Source: Desulfobacterales bacterium
GTDB lineage: Bacteria; Desulfobacterota; Desulfobacteria; Desulfobacterales; JAHEIW01
NCBI GenBank assembly: GCA_030145015.1
Contig: JAQYWI010000100.1
Span: forward strand, 1 to 19,915
Reading direction: 5' to 3'
Length of the DNA stretch: 19,915 nt
Below the pieces are notes generated by a model that was not told the DNA's origin, ran no database searches, and was given only the letters and a program-made list of their open reading frames with translations. How positions within the stretch are numbered: the first letter of the stretch is position 1; each line of letters opens with the position of its first letter. Positions 7,743-15,750 of the stretch are shown piece by piece. A program made the translations under genes and the position numbers.

Positions 7743-7771
7743 TTGACAATAAGGAGCCTTGTGCCTATAAA
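7743..7771 (+). promoter_or_regulatory. Near-consensus sigma-70 promoter for acyl-CoA dehydrogenase
   Basis: TTGACA at 7743-7748, 17 bases, then TATAAA at 7766-7771. Predicted start is near 7778, leaving a leader of about 100 bases that holds a small CGGCT/AGCCG stem (7786-7807) and otherwise nothing recognisable. Confidence 0.75.
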
Positions 7772-7878
7772 ATGTTCCATCTTCGCGGCTACTATATCAT
7801 AAGCCGGGCTGTAAAAAAATGATCGATTTGAAACGCTCAACTTAGGGACATCGTCATACCGATTTTAAAGGAGCACTT

Positions 7879-9036
7879 ATGGATTTTAGCCTTTCGACGG
7901 ATCATGAGATTTTGCGTGAATCCGTGCGTGGTTTTGCCGAAAAAGAGATCAAGCCCGTCGCCCGGGAACTGGATGAAAAAGAAGAGTTTTCTTATGAAAC
8001 CATGCAGAAAATGGCAGAGCTGGGGCTATTCGGGATATTTGTTTCCGAAGCGTACGGCGGCCAGGCCATGGATTACATCTCCTATGCTATCGCTGTTGAA
8101 GAGATCGCCCGCATTGACGGTTCGCATGCCGCCACGGTTGCCGCCGAAAATTCCCTGGGCATCGGCCCTCTTTATTATTTTGGCAGTGAGGAACAAAAAA
8201 AGAAATATCTGCCGAAACTTTGCAGCGGGGAGACTTTATGGGGATTCGGACTAACGGAACCCAATGCAGGCTCAGATTCCAGCAATACCTCAACTACGGC
8301 AGTTTTAGACGGCAATGAATGGGTCATCAACGGAAGCAAAATCTTCATCACCAATGCCGCCACCGAAATCACGGCCGGTGCAACGGTTTTAGTCCGTACC
8401 GGTGTCAGAGATGACGGCAAGCCCGAACTTTCATGCATCCTGGTCGAATCGGGCACACCGGGATTTACGGCTAAAGAGATGCATGGCAAATTGATGTGGC
8501 GTGCGTCAAATACCAGTGAGCTCTATTTTGAAGACTGCCGGGTTCCCAAAGACAACCTCTTAGGCCCCAGAGGTCAGGGATTTCATCAGATGATGAAGAC
8601 TTTAGATGGGGGGCGGTTGTCCATCGGGGCGATGGGCCTTGGGGGTGCTCAGGGCTGCTTTGACATGGCCATGAAATACAGTCAGGAACGCGAGCAATTC
8701 GGCCGGACGATAGCGACCTTCCAGGTAAATGCCTTCAAGCTGGCCGATATGGCCACGGAAATCGAATGCGCCCGACTCCTGCTATACAAAGCCTGCTGGC
8801 TGCATGATAATGCCCTGCCCTATGCCAAAGAGGCGGCCATGGCGAAGCTTTACTGCTCCGAAGTGATGTATCGGGCAGCCAACCATGCCGTTCAACTTCA
8901 CGGTGGATACGGATTGATGAAAGAGTATGATGTCGAGCGGTTTTACAGAGACCAGAAGCTTCTTGAAATTGGTGAAGGAACCTCAGAGGTTCAGCGGCTC
9001 GTTATTGCCAGGTATCTCGGGGCAAAAGCCCTTTAG
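7879..9036 (+). CDS. Acyl-CoA dehydrogenase (short-chain/butyryl type)
   Basis: Does: FAD-dependent alpha,beta-dehydrogenation of an acyl-CoA, passing electrons to electron-transfer flavoprotein. Seen: 385 residues, a normal family length. Both family signatures are present: GLTEPNAGSDSSN near residue 124 and QLHGGYGLMKEYDVERFYRD near residue 338. EGTSEVQRLVIAR at the C-terminus places the catalytic base at E366, the position used in short-chain and butyryl-type enzymes. GGAG lies eight bases before the ATG. It has its own strong promoter at 7743-7771. The TAG stop is also the left junction of a MITE-like element. The substrate cannot be read; butyryl-, 2-methylacyl- or glutaryl-CoA are all compatible. 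The regulator after it (XRE-cupin) may respond to the same pathway, but about 400 bases separate them. Confidence 0.93.
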   Translation: MDFSLSTDHEILRESVRGFAEKEIKPVARELDEKEEFSYETMQKMAELGLFGIFVSEAYGGQAMDYISYAIAVEEIARIDGSHAATVAAENSLGIGPLYYFGSEEQKKKYLPKLCSGETLWGFGLTEPNAGSDSSNTSTTAVLDGNEWVINGSKIFITNAATEITAGATVLVRTGVRDDGKPELSCILVESGTPGFTAKEMHGKLMWRASNTSELYFEDCRVPKDNLLGPRGQGFHQMMKTLDGGRLSIGAMGLGGAQGCFDMAMKYSQEREQFGRTIATFQVNAFKLADMATEIECARLLLYKACWLHDNALPYAKEAAMAKLYCSEVMYRAANHAVQLHGGYGLMKEYDVERFYRDQKLLEIGEGTSEVQRLVIARYLGAKAL

Positions 9037-9367
9037 AACCTATCTCAAAATGAGCAGTTCACCTTGGGAGACAGAGCAAAAAAGGTTTAAAGGTGCTCTA
9101 AAGATAAAAGTGCCTAAAATGCCTAAAATGAGCTAAAGTGCCTAAAGTTACGGGGTCGCCTGCGCTCCATCCTTTTTATTAAAATAGATCGTTCGACCCA
9201 GTCGATAGACCCTGAGGCTCTCGAAGGGAGGCTCTCGACGGGCAGGATTCCTCAACTTTAGGCACTTTAGATCACTTCCGACTTTAGTCACTGGTTGTTA
9301 TAAGCACCTTTTATCGGTTTAAAACTTTACCATCGGGTGTTAAATACATTTTTGAGATAGCTTCTAG
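9033..9367. mobile_element. MITE-like non-autonomous element with IS-like ends (copy A)
   Basis: Seen: terminal inverted repeats AACCTATCTCAAAATG (9037-9052) and CATTTTTGAGATAGCTT (9347-9363). They are flanked by TTAG (9033-9036) and CTAG (9364-9367), which looks like a diverged YTAR target duplication. An inner pair AAAGGTGCT (9089-9097) and AGCACCTTT (9303-9311) is nested in it, and a GCCTAAA-word module (9129-9274) is nested deeper. No transposase is encoded. Inference: ends of this style and a YTAR target recall IS5-type elements, so mobilisation in trans is plausible. It fills most of the 401-base gap after acyl-CoA dehydrogenase. Confidence 0.7.
9129..9274. repeat. GCCTAAA-family inverted-repeat module, copy A
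   Basis: The ends CTAAAGTGCCTAAAGTT (left, to 9149) and AACTTTAGGCACTTTAG (right, 9254-9270) are perfect reverse complements. The interior includes GCGCTCCAT, GATCGTTCGACCC, CCCTGAGGCTCTCGAAGGG and CTCGACGGGCAGGATTCC. The same interior occurs in reverse orientation at 15765-15900 and, shortened, at 14891-14978. Confidence 0.85.
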
Positions 9368-9437
9368 TGTCATGTCCTACAAAAAGGTTACCAAAGTCAT
9401 GCCGTATATATTAGGTCAGTTTTAATAAGGAGATAAA

Positions 9438-10076
9438 ATGCAAGAGAAACCAAAAAAACCTCATTTCGATTTCGATTTTTTTGAAGATTTGACCGGCGAT
9501 ATACCGATAGAACCGCCCAAAGGCGTGGAAAGTGTCGGGGAGCGCATCCTGAAGATACGGGAAGAGAAGGACCTTACACTCGATGAGATTTCCAAAATGA
9601 CCGGATTCGAGGTCCAGTTTCTGTCCAAAATTGAAAATAAAGAGATTCAGCCCCAGCTGGGAGCGGTGATCAAACTGTCAAAGGCGCTGGACAGCGCTTT
9701 CGGCAGGCTGGTATCCGGGGTCGGCGATAAGATCTATGCCATAACCCGTAGAAATGAACGCCGGACCATATCGCGTTCTACCTCCAAAAAAGGACCCAAA
9801 CAGGTTTATACGTATAAAAGTCTTGCGCCTGATGTGAAGGGGCGTCATATGGAAGCTTTTCTCGTCCTGCTTGAAGAAGACCCCGAAAAAGAAACGTCGC
9901 TGCACGAAGGTGAAGAATTTATATTTGTCCTGGATGGGGAAGTGATTTTAGAAATAGGTGAGGATAAATTTGAGCTTGAGCCGGGGGACAGTGCTTATTA
10001 TCTATCGACGACAGCCCATCACATCGCATCTAAAAAAGGCAAGGCGACTATCCTGGCGGTGATGTACGAAGCCTGA
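9438..10076 (+). CDS. XRE-family regulator with C-terminal cupin
   Basis: Does: probable DNA-binding transcription regulator that senses a small ligand through its cupin. Seen: 212 residues. After an acidic N-terminal tail (FDFDFFEDLTG), residues 32-87 form an XRE helix-turn-helix (GERILKIREEKDLTLDEISK, FLSKIENKE). A basic linker (RRNERRTISRSTSKKGPK) leads to a cupin_2 fold at about 140-205, with HEGEEFIFVLDGEV and EPGDSAYYLSTTAHH. AAGGAG lies six bases from the ATG. Known of the family: such regulators are often next to acyl-CoA or amino-acid metabolism genes. Here the only nearby candidate target is the acyl-CoA dehydrogenase, or itself. A strong terminator follows, so it is monocistronic. 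The ligand is not predictable. Confidence 0.9.
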   Translation: MQEKPKKPHFDFDFFEDLTGDIPIEPPKGVESVGERILKIREEKDLTLDEISKMTGFEVQFLSKIENKEIQPQLGAVIKLSKALDSAFGRLVSGVGDKIYAITRRNERRTISRSTSKKGPKQVYTYKSLAPDVKGRHMEAFLVLLEEDPEKETSLHEGEEFIFVLDGEVILEIGEDKFELEPGDSAYYLSTTAHHIASKKGKATILAVMYEA

Positions 10077-10103
10077 TCATGACCGGACTCAAAGATGTTT
10101 CGG

Positions 10104-10142
10104 CGGCCATGTACCCCATTCGGTGCATGGCCGATTTTTTTT
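10104..10142 (+). terminator. Rho-independent terminator after XRE-cupin gene
   Basis: CGGCCATGTACC (10104-10115) pairs with GGTGCATGGCCG (10122-10133) over 12 positions, one of them G-U, with a six-base loop. It is followed by A and a run of eight T. Confidence 0.92.
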
Positions 10143-10149
10143 CTGCATA

Positions 10150-10177
10150 TTGGTTTTCTGCGAAAATTTGTTATAAC
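10150..10177 (+). promoter_or_regulatory. Weak candidate promoter upstream of the M16 protease
   Basis: TTGGTT (10150-10155) and TATAAC (10172-10177) are 16 bases apart. The -10 box is good and the -35 poor. It is the only plausible pair found between the terminator and the protease start. Confidence 0.25.
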
Positions 10178-10304
10178 ATAGATCACATGTTCTTAACGGG
10201 TCCATTCTTGAAATTCTGATTTTAGGTACTAATCTAATTTCGTTGGAACTTAATTCGATATGACGAACTTTTTCTTATACAGCCACCCATCGGAGGGATT
10301 GAAT

Positions 10305-13300
10305 ATGCGTTTTGTCAAAATTATTAAGTTCGGTTTATTGCTGCTGTTGCTGATCGGAAATGTCTGTCTGGCATCGAGCGCACCGGTTGATATTAAACTT
10401 GACGTGAAAGAATTCCAGCTTGAAAACGGCATGCTGTTTCTGGTTGTCGAACGACCGGCGACACCGCAGGTGGCCGCCCGACTGGCTATCCGTTCAGGTT
10501 CGGCCCTGGAAGCAACGGGCAAGACCGGCATTGCCCATTTGCTGGAGCATATGATGTTTAAAGGGACCAAAAACTTCGGCACCCTGGATGTCGCCAAGGA
10601 TCAAAAGCTTCAGAAACAAATAGAGGCAGCGTACCAAACGATTCTTAGTGAGCAACAAAATCGGAATCCGGACCAGAAGCTGATCAGGGAAAAACAGGCC
10701 GAGATGGCAAAACTTCGAGCCGAAGTTCAAAAAATATATGTTTCACAGGCATATTCATCTCAGCTTGGTAAAAATGGGGCCGTAAGGGTCAACGCCTTTA
10801 CGACCAAAGATCAGACCCAGTATATGACCTCTGTGCCGTCAGACATGCTGGAACAGTGGTTTTCCATCACCAGTGAGCAGCTGTTTGAGCCCTCATGGCG
10901 GGAATTTTACGTTGAAAAAGATGTGGTTCAACGGGAATGGGCTTTCCGATACATCAATGATGCCGGCGGTGCTGCGTGGCTGGATCTTAATGCTGCGGCC
11001 TATACCGCCCACCCCTATCGCAATCCCACCATCGGCTGGAAAAGCGACATGGAAAAATACAGTACACGGGATGCCATTGAATTTCATAAAAAATATTATA
11101 CGCCCGCAAATACCGTCTGTGTTCTTGTTGGAGATGTTACCGTGGCAGAGGCTAAAAAATGGGCCCGGATTTACTTTGAGCGCTATCCTTCCGGTGTGCG
11201 CGCAATTGAAGCGGTAACCCGGGAGCCCGCTCAGCAGGGGCCGCGCAAGAACATACGATTTCTAAAAGGCGCCCGGACACCGCTGGTACGCGTCGGATTT
11301 CATAGCGCTAAAATGGGAACCCCGGATTTCTATGCGCTGGATGCCATGACAATGGTGTTAAGCCATGGCCGCGGCGCCCGCATGACGCACAACATTATTA
11401 ACAAGGGTCTTGCCGTTGAAGCCTGGGGGTATAATCCGGACAATCGTTACGGCGGCATGGTTATTCTGGGAGGGTCGCCGAATGAGCCCCAGGAACTGAA
11501 AACAGGTGCAGGTCAGATCAGCGAAGAAGAGAAACGTCAGGCCTATTTGCAGGCCTGCGAAAAGCTTGAAAACCTGCTCATTGGCGAAGTCGAAAAATTC
11601 AAAACCGAACTGGTAGCGCCCCGGGAACTTGAACGCATCAAAAAACTCAATCAGCGCGACTTTTTAGATCGAATGCGCAGCAACGAAAGCCTGGCCGGAA
11701 CACTGGCAAGCCTTGAGGTTCAGATCGGCTGGCACTACCTGACGAACTACCTGGAAAGAATCGATGCCGTTACCCCGGAGGATATCCGTGAAGCGGCCGG
11801 CAAATACATTCGCGAAGATAATAAAACCGCGGTTTACGTTATTCCGGGCGGGCAACCCGAAAAACCGCCCGCTAAATATAGCGAAATGCGCACCGTAAGC
11901 GGCAGTGCAGCGACAAACGTCAGTTATACGGACGGCCGGGAAAATAGATCTGATTTTCCCACTCCGGATGGATGGAAACATCCGCTTTCCTTTCGGCGGA
12001 ATCCTAAAAAAATTCAATACCCGCCCGCCGAGATATTTGATGTCGAAAAAGTTAAAGTATTTTATTTGCCCGATGTTGAGCTACCCTTGATTGATTTGAC
12101 GATTTTACTAAAAGTGGGTTCCGTCGATGTGGATGCAACCAAAATCGGCTTAAGCGACATTCTCGGAAGTTCCCTTGTTCAAGGAGGGACAGAGACCTTG
12201 TCCCCCAACGAATTGGCCCTGGTTCTGGATGAAAATGCAATTCAGCTTGGGGTTTCGATTGATGAAGAGCAGACATCGGTTCATCTTTCGGTGATGAAAG
12301 ATGATTGGGAAAAAGGACTAAACCTTTTGCAGCAAGTTTTAACACGGCCCGGCTTGAATCCCGACTTGCTCGAGGTCGTAAAAAATAAGGAATTGGTTTC
12401 GCTTCAAAGACAGGGCGAAGATGCGCAGTCGGTGGCCATGCGGGAAAGCAAAATCTGGCATTTCAAGGGCCATCCCTATGGCCGGGATCCGCTTGCCGGT
12501 TTGCAGACAATCCCTGCTATAACGCGGGAGGATTTACAGCAGTTTTTGAAGAAATATTTTGTTCCGGCAAACATGACTGTGGCCATCGCCGGTGATATTG
12601 AAAAAGAGGACATTATTGCCGGGCTGAAGAAGCTCCTTAAGGCTTTTCCGCAGTCGAAAGTGCCGGAACGCATTTTAAAGGATCCGGTTGGCACCTCTCC
12701 GGTTCTGACGCTTATAAACAAACCCGGACAGGTTCAATCCCAGATCATATTAAACCTGCCGAGTGAAAAACGAACCCATCCGGATTACTGGAAAATCAGC
12801 CTTTTGATGAATATATTCGGCGGCAACGACTCTTTGATGTATAAACGCTTGCGGGATGATCTGGGACTGGTTTATTCGGCCGGTTTCCATCAAACCTTTA
12901 AATGGAGAGCCGGTTTGCTTTTCGGTTATATCGGGTGCAAGGGAGATCAGACCGGGGCTGCAATTACAGAGACATTACAAATTATGAATGCGCTGCGCAA
13001 AGCGATTCCTGAAAGGGAGCTTGAATTAAAGCGGCTTGATGCCTTAAACAGCTTTGTATTTAATGTGGATACCAAAGCCGAGCTGGTCGACGTTTACGGC
13101 CGCTACTATCTGCGCAAAGAACCACTCGACACCCTTGAAAGAATTCAGGACGCCTTTATAGGCGCCACGCAAGAAGAACTTCGCCGACTTGCCCTAGCGC
13201 TTTTTGATCTTCAGAAAATTCAAATTTTTGTGGTAGGGGATAAGAACATCAAGGTACGGACCCAAAGCGGCAAAGAGATCACCATGGAGGAAGATCTCAT

Positions 13301-13352
13301 GGCCCTGGCCAAGAAATACGGCTTGCCATATCAGGAAATAAAGTTGCGCTGA
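10305..13352 (+). CDS. M16-family zinc protease, two-repeat, exported
   Basis: Does: metal-dependent peptide or protein degradation, probably periplasmic. Seen: the start chosen is ATG 10305, because GGAGG (10292-10296) lies eight bases upstream and the product then opens with a signal peptide (MRFVKIIKFGLLLLLLIG to about ALA-like LASSAP); the ATG at 10260 lacks both. The 1015 residues hold an active N-terminal M16 unit with the inverted zinc motif H78-L-L-E81-H82 (HLLEHMMFKGT) and probable third ligand E211 (VVQREWAFR). A charged helical insertion lies between them (about residues 98-145). A second M16 repeat at about 580-1000 has lost the zinc motif (LSDILGSSLVQGGT in its place). This is the usual catalytic plus non-catalytic pairing, fused in one chain. 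A weak GCGCC/GGCGC hairpin with T-rich tail follows at 13358-13380. It appears to be a single-gene unit. Confidence 0.92.
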   Translation: MRFVKIIKFGLLLLLLIGNVCLASSAPVDIKLDVKEFQLENGMLFLVVERPATPQVAARLAIRSGSALEATGKTGIAHLLEHMMFKGTKNFGTLDVAKDQKLQKQIEAAYQTILSEQQNRNPDQKLIREKQAEMAKLRAEVQKIYVSQAYSSQLGKNGAVRVNAFTTKDQTQYMTSVPSDMLEQWFSITSEQLFEPSWREFYVEKDVVQREWAFRYINDAGGAAWLDLNAAAYTAHPYRNPTIGWKSDMEKYSTRDAIEFHKKYYTPANTVCVLVGDVTVAEAKKWARIYFERYPSGVRAIEAVTREPAQQGPRKNIRFLKGARTPLVRVGFHSAKMGTPDFYALDAMTMVLSHGRGARMTHNIINKGLAVEAWGYNPDNRYGGMVILGGSPNEPQELKTGAGQISEEEKRQAYLQACEKLENLLIGEVEKFKTELVAPRELERIKKLNQRDFLDRMRSNESLAGTLASLEVQIGWHYLTNYLERIDAVTPEDIREAAGKYIREDNKTAVYVIPGGQPEKPPAKYSEMRTVSGSAATNVSYTDGRENRSDFPTPDGWKHPLSFRRNPKKIQYPPAEIFDVEKVKVFYLPDVELPLIDLTILLKVGSVDVDATKIGLSDILGSSLVQGGTETLSPNELALVLDENAIQLGVSIDEEQTSVHLSVMKDDWEKGLNLLQQVLTRPGLNPDLLEVVKNKELVSLQRQGEDAQSVAMRESKIWHFKGHPYGRDPLAGLQTIPAITREDLQQFLKKYFVPANMTVAIAGDIEKEDIIAGLKKLLKAFPQSKVPERILKDPVGTSPVLTLINKPGQVQSQIILNLPSEKRTHPDYWKISLLMNIFGGNDSLMYKRLRDDLGLVYSAGFHQTFKWRAGLLFGYIGCKGDQTGAAITETLQIMNALRKAIPERELELKRLDALNSFVFNVDTKAELVDVYGRYYLRKEPLDTLERIQDAFIGATQEELRRLALALFDLQKIQIFVVGDKNIKVRTQSGKEITMEEDLMALAKKYGLPYQEIKLR

Positions 13353-13545
13353 GACCGGCGCCATTGGCGCATTTACCCTTTTCTTTATATCCTTGAAATT
13401 TGATTATTGATGATTACCCTATTTGCGGTTAAAATGTTCTACAGGCATGCACGCATGCAGCCTTACACGCTCCCCTGTCTTTACTTTACCTTTGCCGAAA
13501 ACAGCTTAGGGAGATACGGAACATTAAAGGGAGGAAATGAAGGCC

Positions 13546-13617
13546 ATGAAAACGAAACGATTTAAAACCGCAGGGAAATTATGCGATTCATTTTATTTGT
13601 CCGTGTCAAAGGTCTGA
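13546..13617 (+). CDS. Possible 23-residue small ORF
   Basis: A strong AGGGAGG (13528-13534) precedes two in-frame ATGs (13537 and 13546). The ORF from the second reads MKTKRFKTAGKLCDSFYLSV plus SKV and stops at TGA 13615. The product is basic with one cysteine; no family is recognised. It could be a small peptide, a leader, or a decayed gene start. The ribosome site is the only real support. Confidence 0.2.
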   Translation: MKTKRFKTAGKLCDSFYLSVSKV

Positions 13618-13742
13618 TGGCAGACGTATCTTTCAAAGGTGCAAAATTTACGAAACTCGACATGTCTAAATAATATCCGGCTATTATCATTTTTATTGGG
13701 TGTTTTTAAACCGAGTGCTTTGCACGAGAATCCACGGTTCCA

Positions 13743-13838
13743 CCCGCACCGATTAAGGCACTGCCGTGCCTTTGGATTTTTCCACCTTTGGCGGAAAAAT
13801 CCAAACCACCCGCTCTGCGAGGGGTCGGTGACTCCGGG
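13743..13838 (+). ncRNA. Candidate structured RNA (four-helix junction) upstream of DHH gene
   Basis: Seen: closing helix CCCGCACCGA (13743-13752) with TCGGTG (13825-13830) and CGGG (13835-13838), interrupted by a four-base bulge. It encloses three hairpins: GGCAC/GTGCC (13757-13770), a perfect 13-bp stem TTTGGATTTTTCC/GGAAAAATCCAAA (13771-13805), and CC-CGC/GCG-GG (13809-13822). The first two hairpins abut with no linker. The last helix strand overlaps by two bases the arm of a terminator hairpin at 13837-13878. I do not recognise a known RNA family. It could be a cis-acting leader of the DHH gene 105 bases downstream, a small RNA, or a folded repeat. The rest of the 591-base gap (13353-13943) holds only a GCATGC-ac-GCATGC repeat near 13444, a GTGC/GCAC hairpin at 13714-13724 and the small ORF. 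Confidence 0.45.
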
Positions 13839-13878
13839 ATCTTCGATAAAAACATCTTTTTGACGATCCTAATTTTTT
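13837..13878 (+). terminator. Terminator-like hairpin 66 bases before the DHH gene
   Basis: GGATC (13837-13841) pairs with GATCC (13865-13869). An inner AAAAA/TTTTT stem and CATC loop complete the hairpin, with a small bulge. TAATTTTTTG follows immediately. Its position ahead of the DHH start suits either attenuation or the end of an upstream RNA. Confidence 0.55.
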
Positions 13879-13943
13879 GATAGAGGATTATTTATTTTCG
13901 ATTTGTTTCAAACCGGCTCCCCAAAGCGCGATAGGAGATTACT

Positions 13944-14867
13944 GTGAGATTACTTACTCGATCGGATTTTGACGGCTCGGTGTGTACGGCAATCCTTGAA
14001 GAGTTGGGGCTTATCGATGATATTCTTTATGTTCATCCCAAAGATATGCAAGATAATAAAATTGCAGTAACCGCAAATGATATTCTTGCAAATGTACCGT
14101 TCGTTAAGGGGTGTGGACTGTGGTTTGATCATCATTCCAGCGAGCGTGAGCGTTTGCAGCTGGAAGGGGAATTTAAAGGTGCCAGCAAAGAGGCTCCCAG
14201 CGCGGCTCAGGTTGTTTACGATTACTATAAACAGAATAAAGCGTATGCCGATAAGCTAAAACAATTTGAAGAGTTAATTCAAATTGTCGGTAAAACCGAT
14301 TCGGCCAAATTTACCAAAGAGGATATTCTTCATCCAGATGGATGGATTATGCTTGCCTTTATTGCTGATCCACGCACCGGTCTGGGATACAAGCACAACT
14401 TTAGCATTAGCAATTTTGAACTCATGAAGCAGCTGCCGCAATTGTTGCGCACCAAAAGGGTTGAAGAAATATTAAGTTTATCCGACTTCCAGGAACGGGT
14501 GAAGCTGTATCATGAAGAAAATAAAAAATATGAACTGCTGATCACGAAATCGGCCCGAACCGAGGGAGATGCAATTGTTATTGATCTGCGTGATTGTGAG
14601 ACCATCCCTGTAGGCAACCGCTTTATGGAATATGTTCTATATCCCGAGCAAAATATATCCATCCGGATCGCCAACGGTAAAAATAAAGCGTTTGCGATGA
14701 TATCTGTGGGCAACAGCATCATTAACCATACCGGTCGAATCAATGTGGGGTCCTTGACCCTTAAATATGGCGGCGGTGGACACAAAAGAGTCGGTACCTG
14801 CCAGGTCGCATACGAAGACGTCGATCGAGTCGTCAACGAAATGCTTGATGTGATTAACGCATCTTGA
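13944..14867 (+). CDS. DHH/DHHA1-family phosphoesterase
   Basis: Does: family members cleave phosphodiester or phosphoanhydride bonds (nanoRNA, cyclic dinucleotides, polyphosphate) with manganese. Seen: GTG start with AGGAG six bases upstream; 307 residues. DHH core motifs are D8-F-D10-G, D34 (VHPKDM), D62-H63-H64 (WFDHHSS) and D119 (GKTDS). The DHHA1 substrate-binding motif is GGGGHKRVGT at 276-285. All expected metal ligands are visible, so it is likely active. No signal peptide or CBS/nucleotidyltransferase domain is present, so it is not a fused exopolyphosphatase type. It may be regulated by the structured region and terminator upstream. A GCCTAAA repeat copy begins three bases after the stop. 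The substrate is not decided by sequence. Confidence 0.88.
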   Translation: MRLLTRSDFDGSVCTAILEELGLIDDILYVHPKDMQDNKIAVTANDILANVPFVKGCGLWFDHHSSERERLQLEGEFKGASKEAPSAAQVVYDYYKQNKAYADKLKQFEELIQIVGKTDSAKFTKEDILHPDGWIMLAFIADPRTGLGYKHNFSISNFELMKQLPQLLRTKRVEEILSLSDFQERVKLYHEENKKYELLITKSARTEGDAIVIDLRDCETIPVGNRFMEYVLYPEQNISIRIANGKNKAFAMISVGNSIINHTGRINVGSLTLKYGGGGHKRVGTCQVAYEDVDRVVNEMLDVINAS

Positions 14868-14870
14868 AGG

Positions 14871-15020
14871 AGTGCCTAAAATGCCTAAAATGAGCTAAAG
14901 TGCCTAAAGTTAAGGTGTCGCTGCGCTCCATCTATTATATAAATGGCAGAATTCCTTAACTTTAGGCACTTTAGTTCACTTCTCACTTTAGCGCACTTGC
15001 TTGGACGCATTTTAGGCATT
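14871..15020. repeat. GCCTAAA-family inverted repeat, copy B (short form)
   Basis: The inner module 14891-14978 has ends CTAAAGTGCCTAAAGTTAA and TTAACTTTAGGCACTTTAG, perfect reverse complements. An outer pair AATGCCTAAAAT (14880-14891) and ATTTTAGGCATT (15009-15020) encloses it. It shares GTCGCTGCGCTCCAT and GCAGAATTCC with copies A and C but lacks about 55 central bases that they carry. It lies between the DHH stop and the WbqC start. Confidence 0.85.
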
Positions 15021-15054
15021 TTTTTAACGTGAAACGGGCCAACGGGCTCAACCC

Positions 15055-15750
15055 ATGATTGTCTCCACCAACCAACCTTACTTCTCTCCATTTCCCGGAT
15101 TCTTTTATAAGGCGTATTTAGCAGATGTTTTTGTTATTCTTGATATTGTGCAGTTTCCCCGGGGCACTACCTGGATTAGCCGCAATCGTTTTAAAAACGA
15201 TCAGGGAACATTGTGGTTGACGATTCCGGTATGGAAAAAGGGATTGGGTTTGCAGCGTATCCATAAAGTCAGGGTCTGTCATGAGTTCCGCTGGGTAGCA
15301 AAACATCTCGCAAGCCTTAAATCCGCCTATGCAAAGTCACCGTATTATGCCGATCATATGCCATTTCTTGAAGAAGTATATCTGGCGAGATTCGAAAAAC
15401 TCATGGATTTGAACCTAACGATTATCCGCTATCTGTTCCGGCAGCTTAAAATTGAAACCGAGATCAAATTATTATCGGAATTTGGGATTCAAGCAACCGG
15501 CAACCAAGGGCTGGTTGAAATATGCAAATGCCTGGGCGCTTCAACCTATCTGGCACAGCATGCTGCCGGAAAATATCTTGATGGGGCACTATTCGAGCAA
15601 AAAGGCATCGAGCTTAAATTCTTTAAACCACGTGCCTGCATCTATCCGCAGTTATGGGGCCGCTTTGTCCCCGACCTGTCGATTTTCGATCTACTCTTCA
15701 ATTGCAGCCCCAAGGCGCATGAAATTTTGCTCTGCGGCAACAACAAATGA
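15055..15750 (+). CDS. WbqC-family protein
   Basis: Seen: 231 residues beginning IVSTNQPYFSPFPGFFYK, then ADVFVILDIVQFPRGTTWI and NRFK. This is the conserved WbqC N-terminal pattern (N-Q-P-Y-F-x-P-x-x-G-F-F, then L-D-x-V-Q-F, then N-R). Known of the family: occurs in O-antigen and other polysaccharide or glycan-modification clusters, with suggested roles in transferring or making amide-linked sugar substituents; biochemistry is not well settled. No signal peptide, so cytosolic. No sugar genes are nearby, so context does not help. There is no clear ribosome site before the ATG; repeat copy B ends about 35 bases upstream and may supply the 5' leader. The TGA stop is also the first bases of repeat copy C. 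Family fairly sure, function uncertain. Confidence 0.82.
   Translation: MIVSTNQPYFSPFPGFFYKAYLADVFVILDIVQFPRGTTWISRNRFKNDQGTLWLTIPVWKKGLGLQRIHKVRVCHEFRWVAKHLASLKSAYAKSPYYADHMPFLEEVYLARFEKLMDLNLTIIRYLFRQLKIETEIKLLSEFGIQATGNQGLVEICKCLGASTYLAQHAAGKYLDGALFEQKGIELKFFKPRACIYPQLWGRFVPDLSIFDLLFNCSPKAHEILLCGNNK

Noticed and set aside
9110..9150. Short direct repeats of GCCTAAA resembling a CRISPR-like array
   Set aside because: Unit spacing is irregular and far too short for CRISPR, there are no spacers, and no cas genes are in the window. The words are arms of inverted repeats.
10260..10304. Upstream ATG extending the M16 protease by 15 residues
   Set aside because: It lacks a ribosome site and would bury the signal peptide, whereas ATG 10305 has GGAGG at ideal spacing and exposes it.
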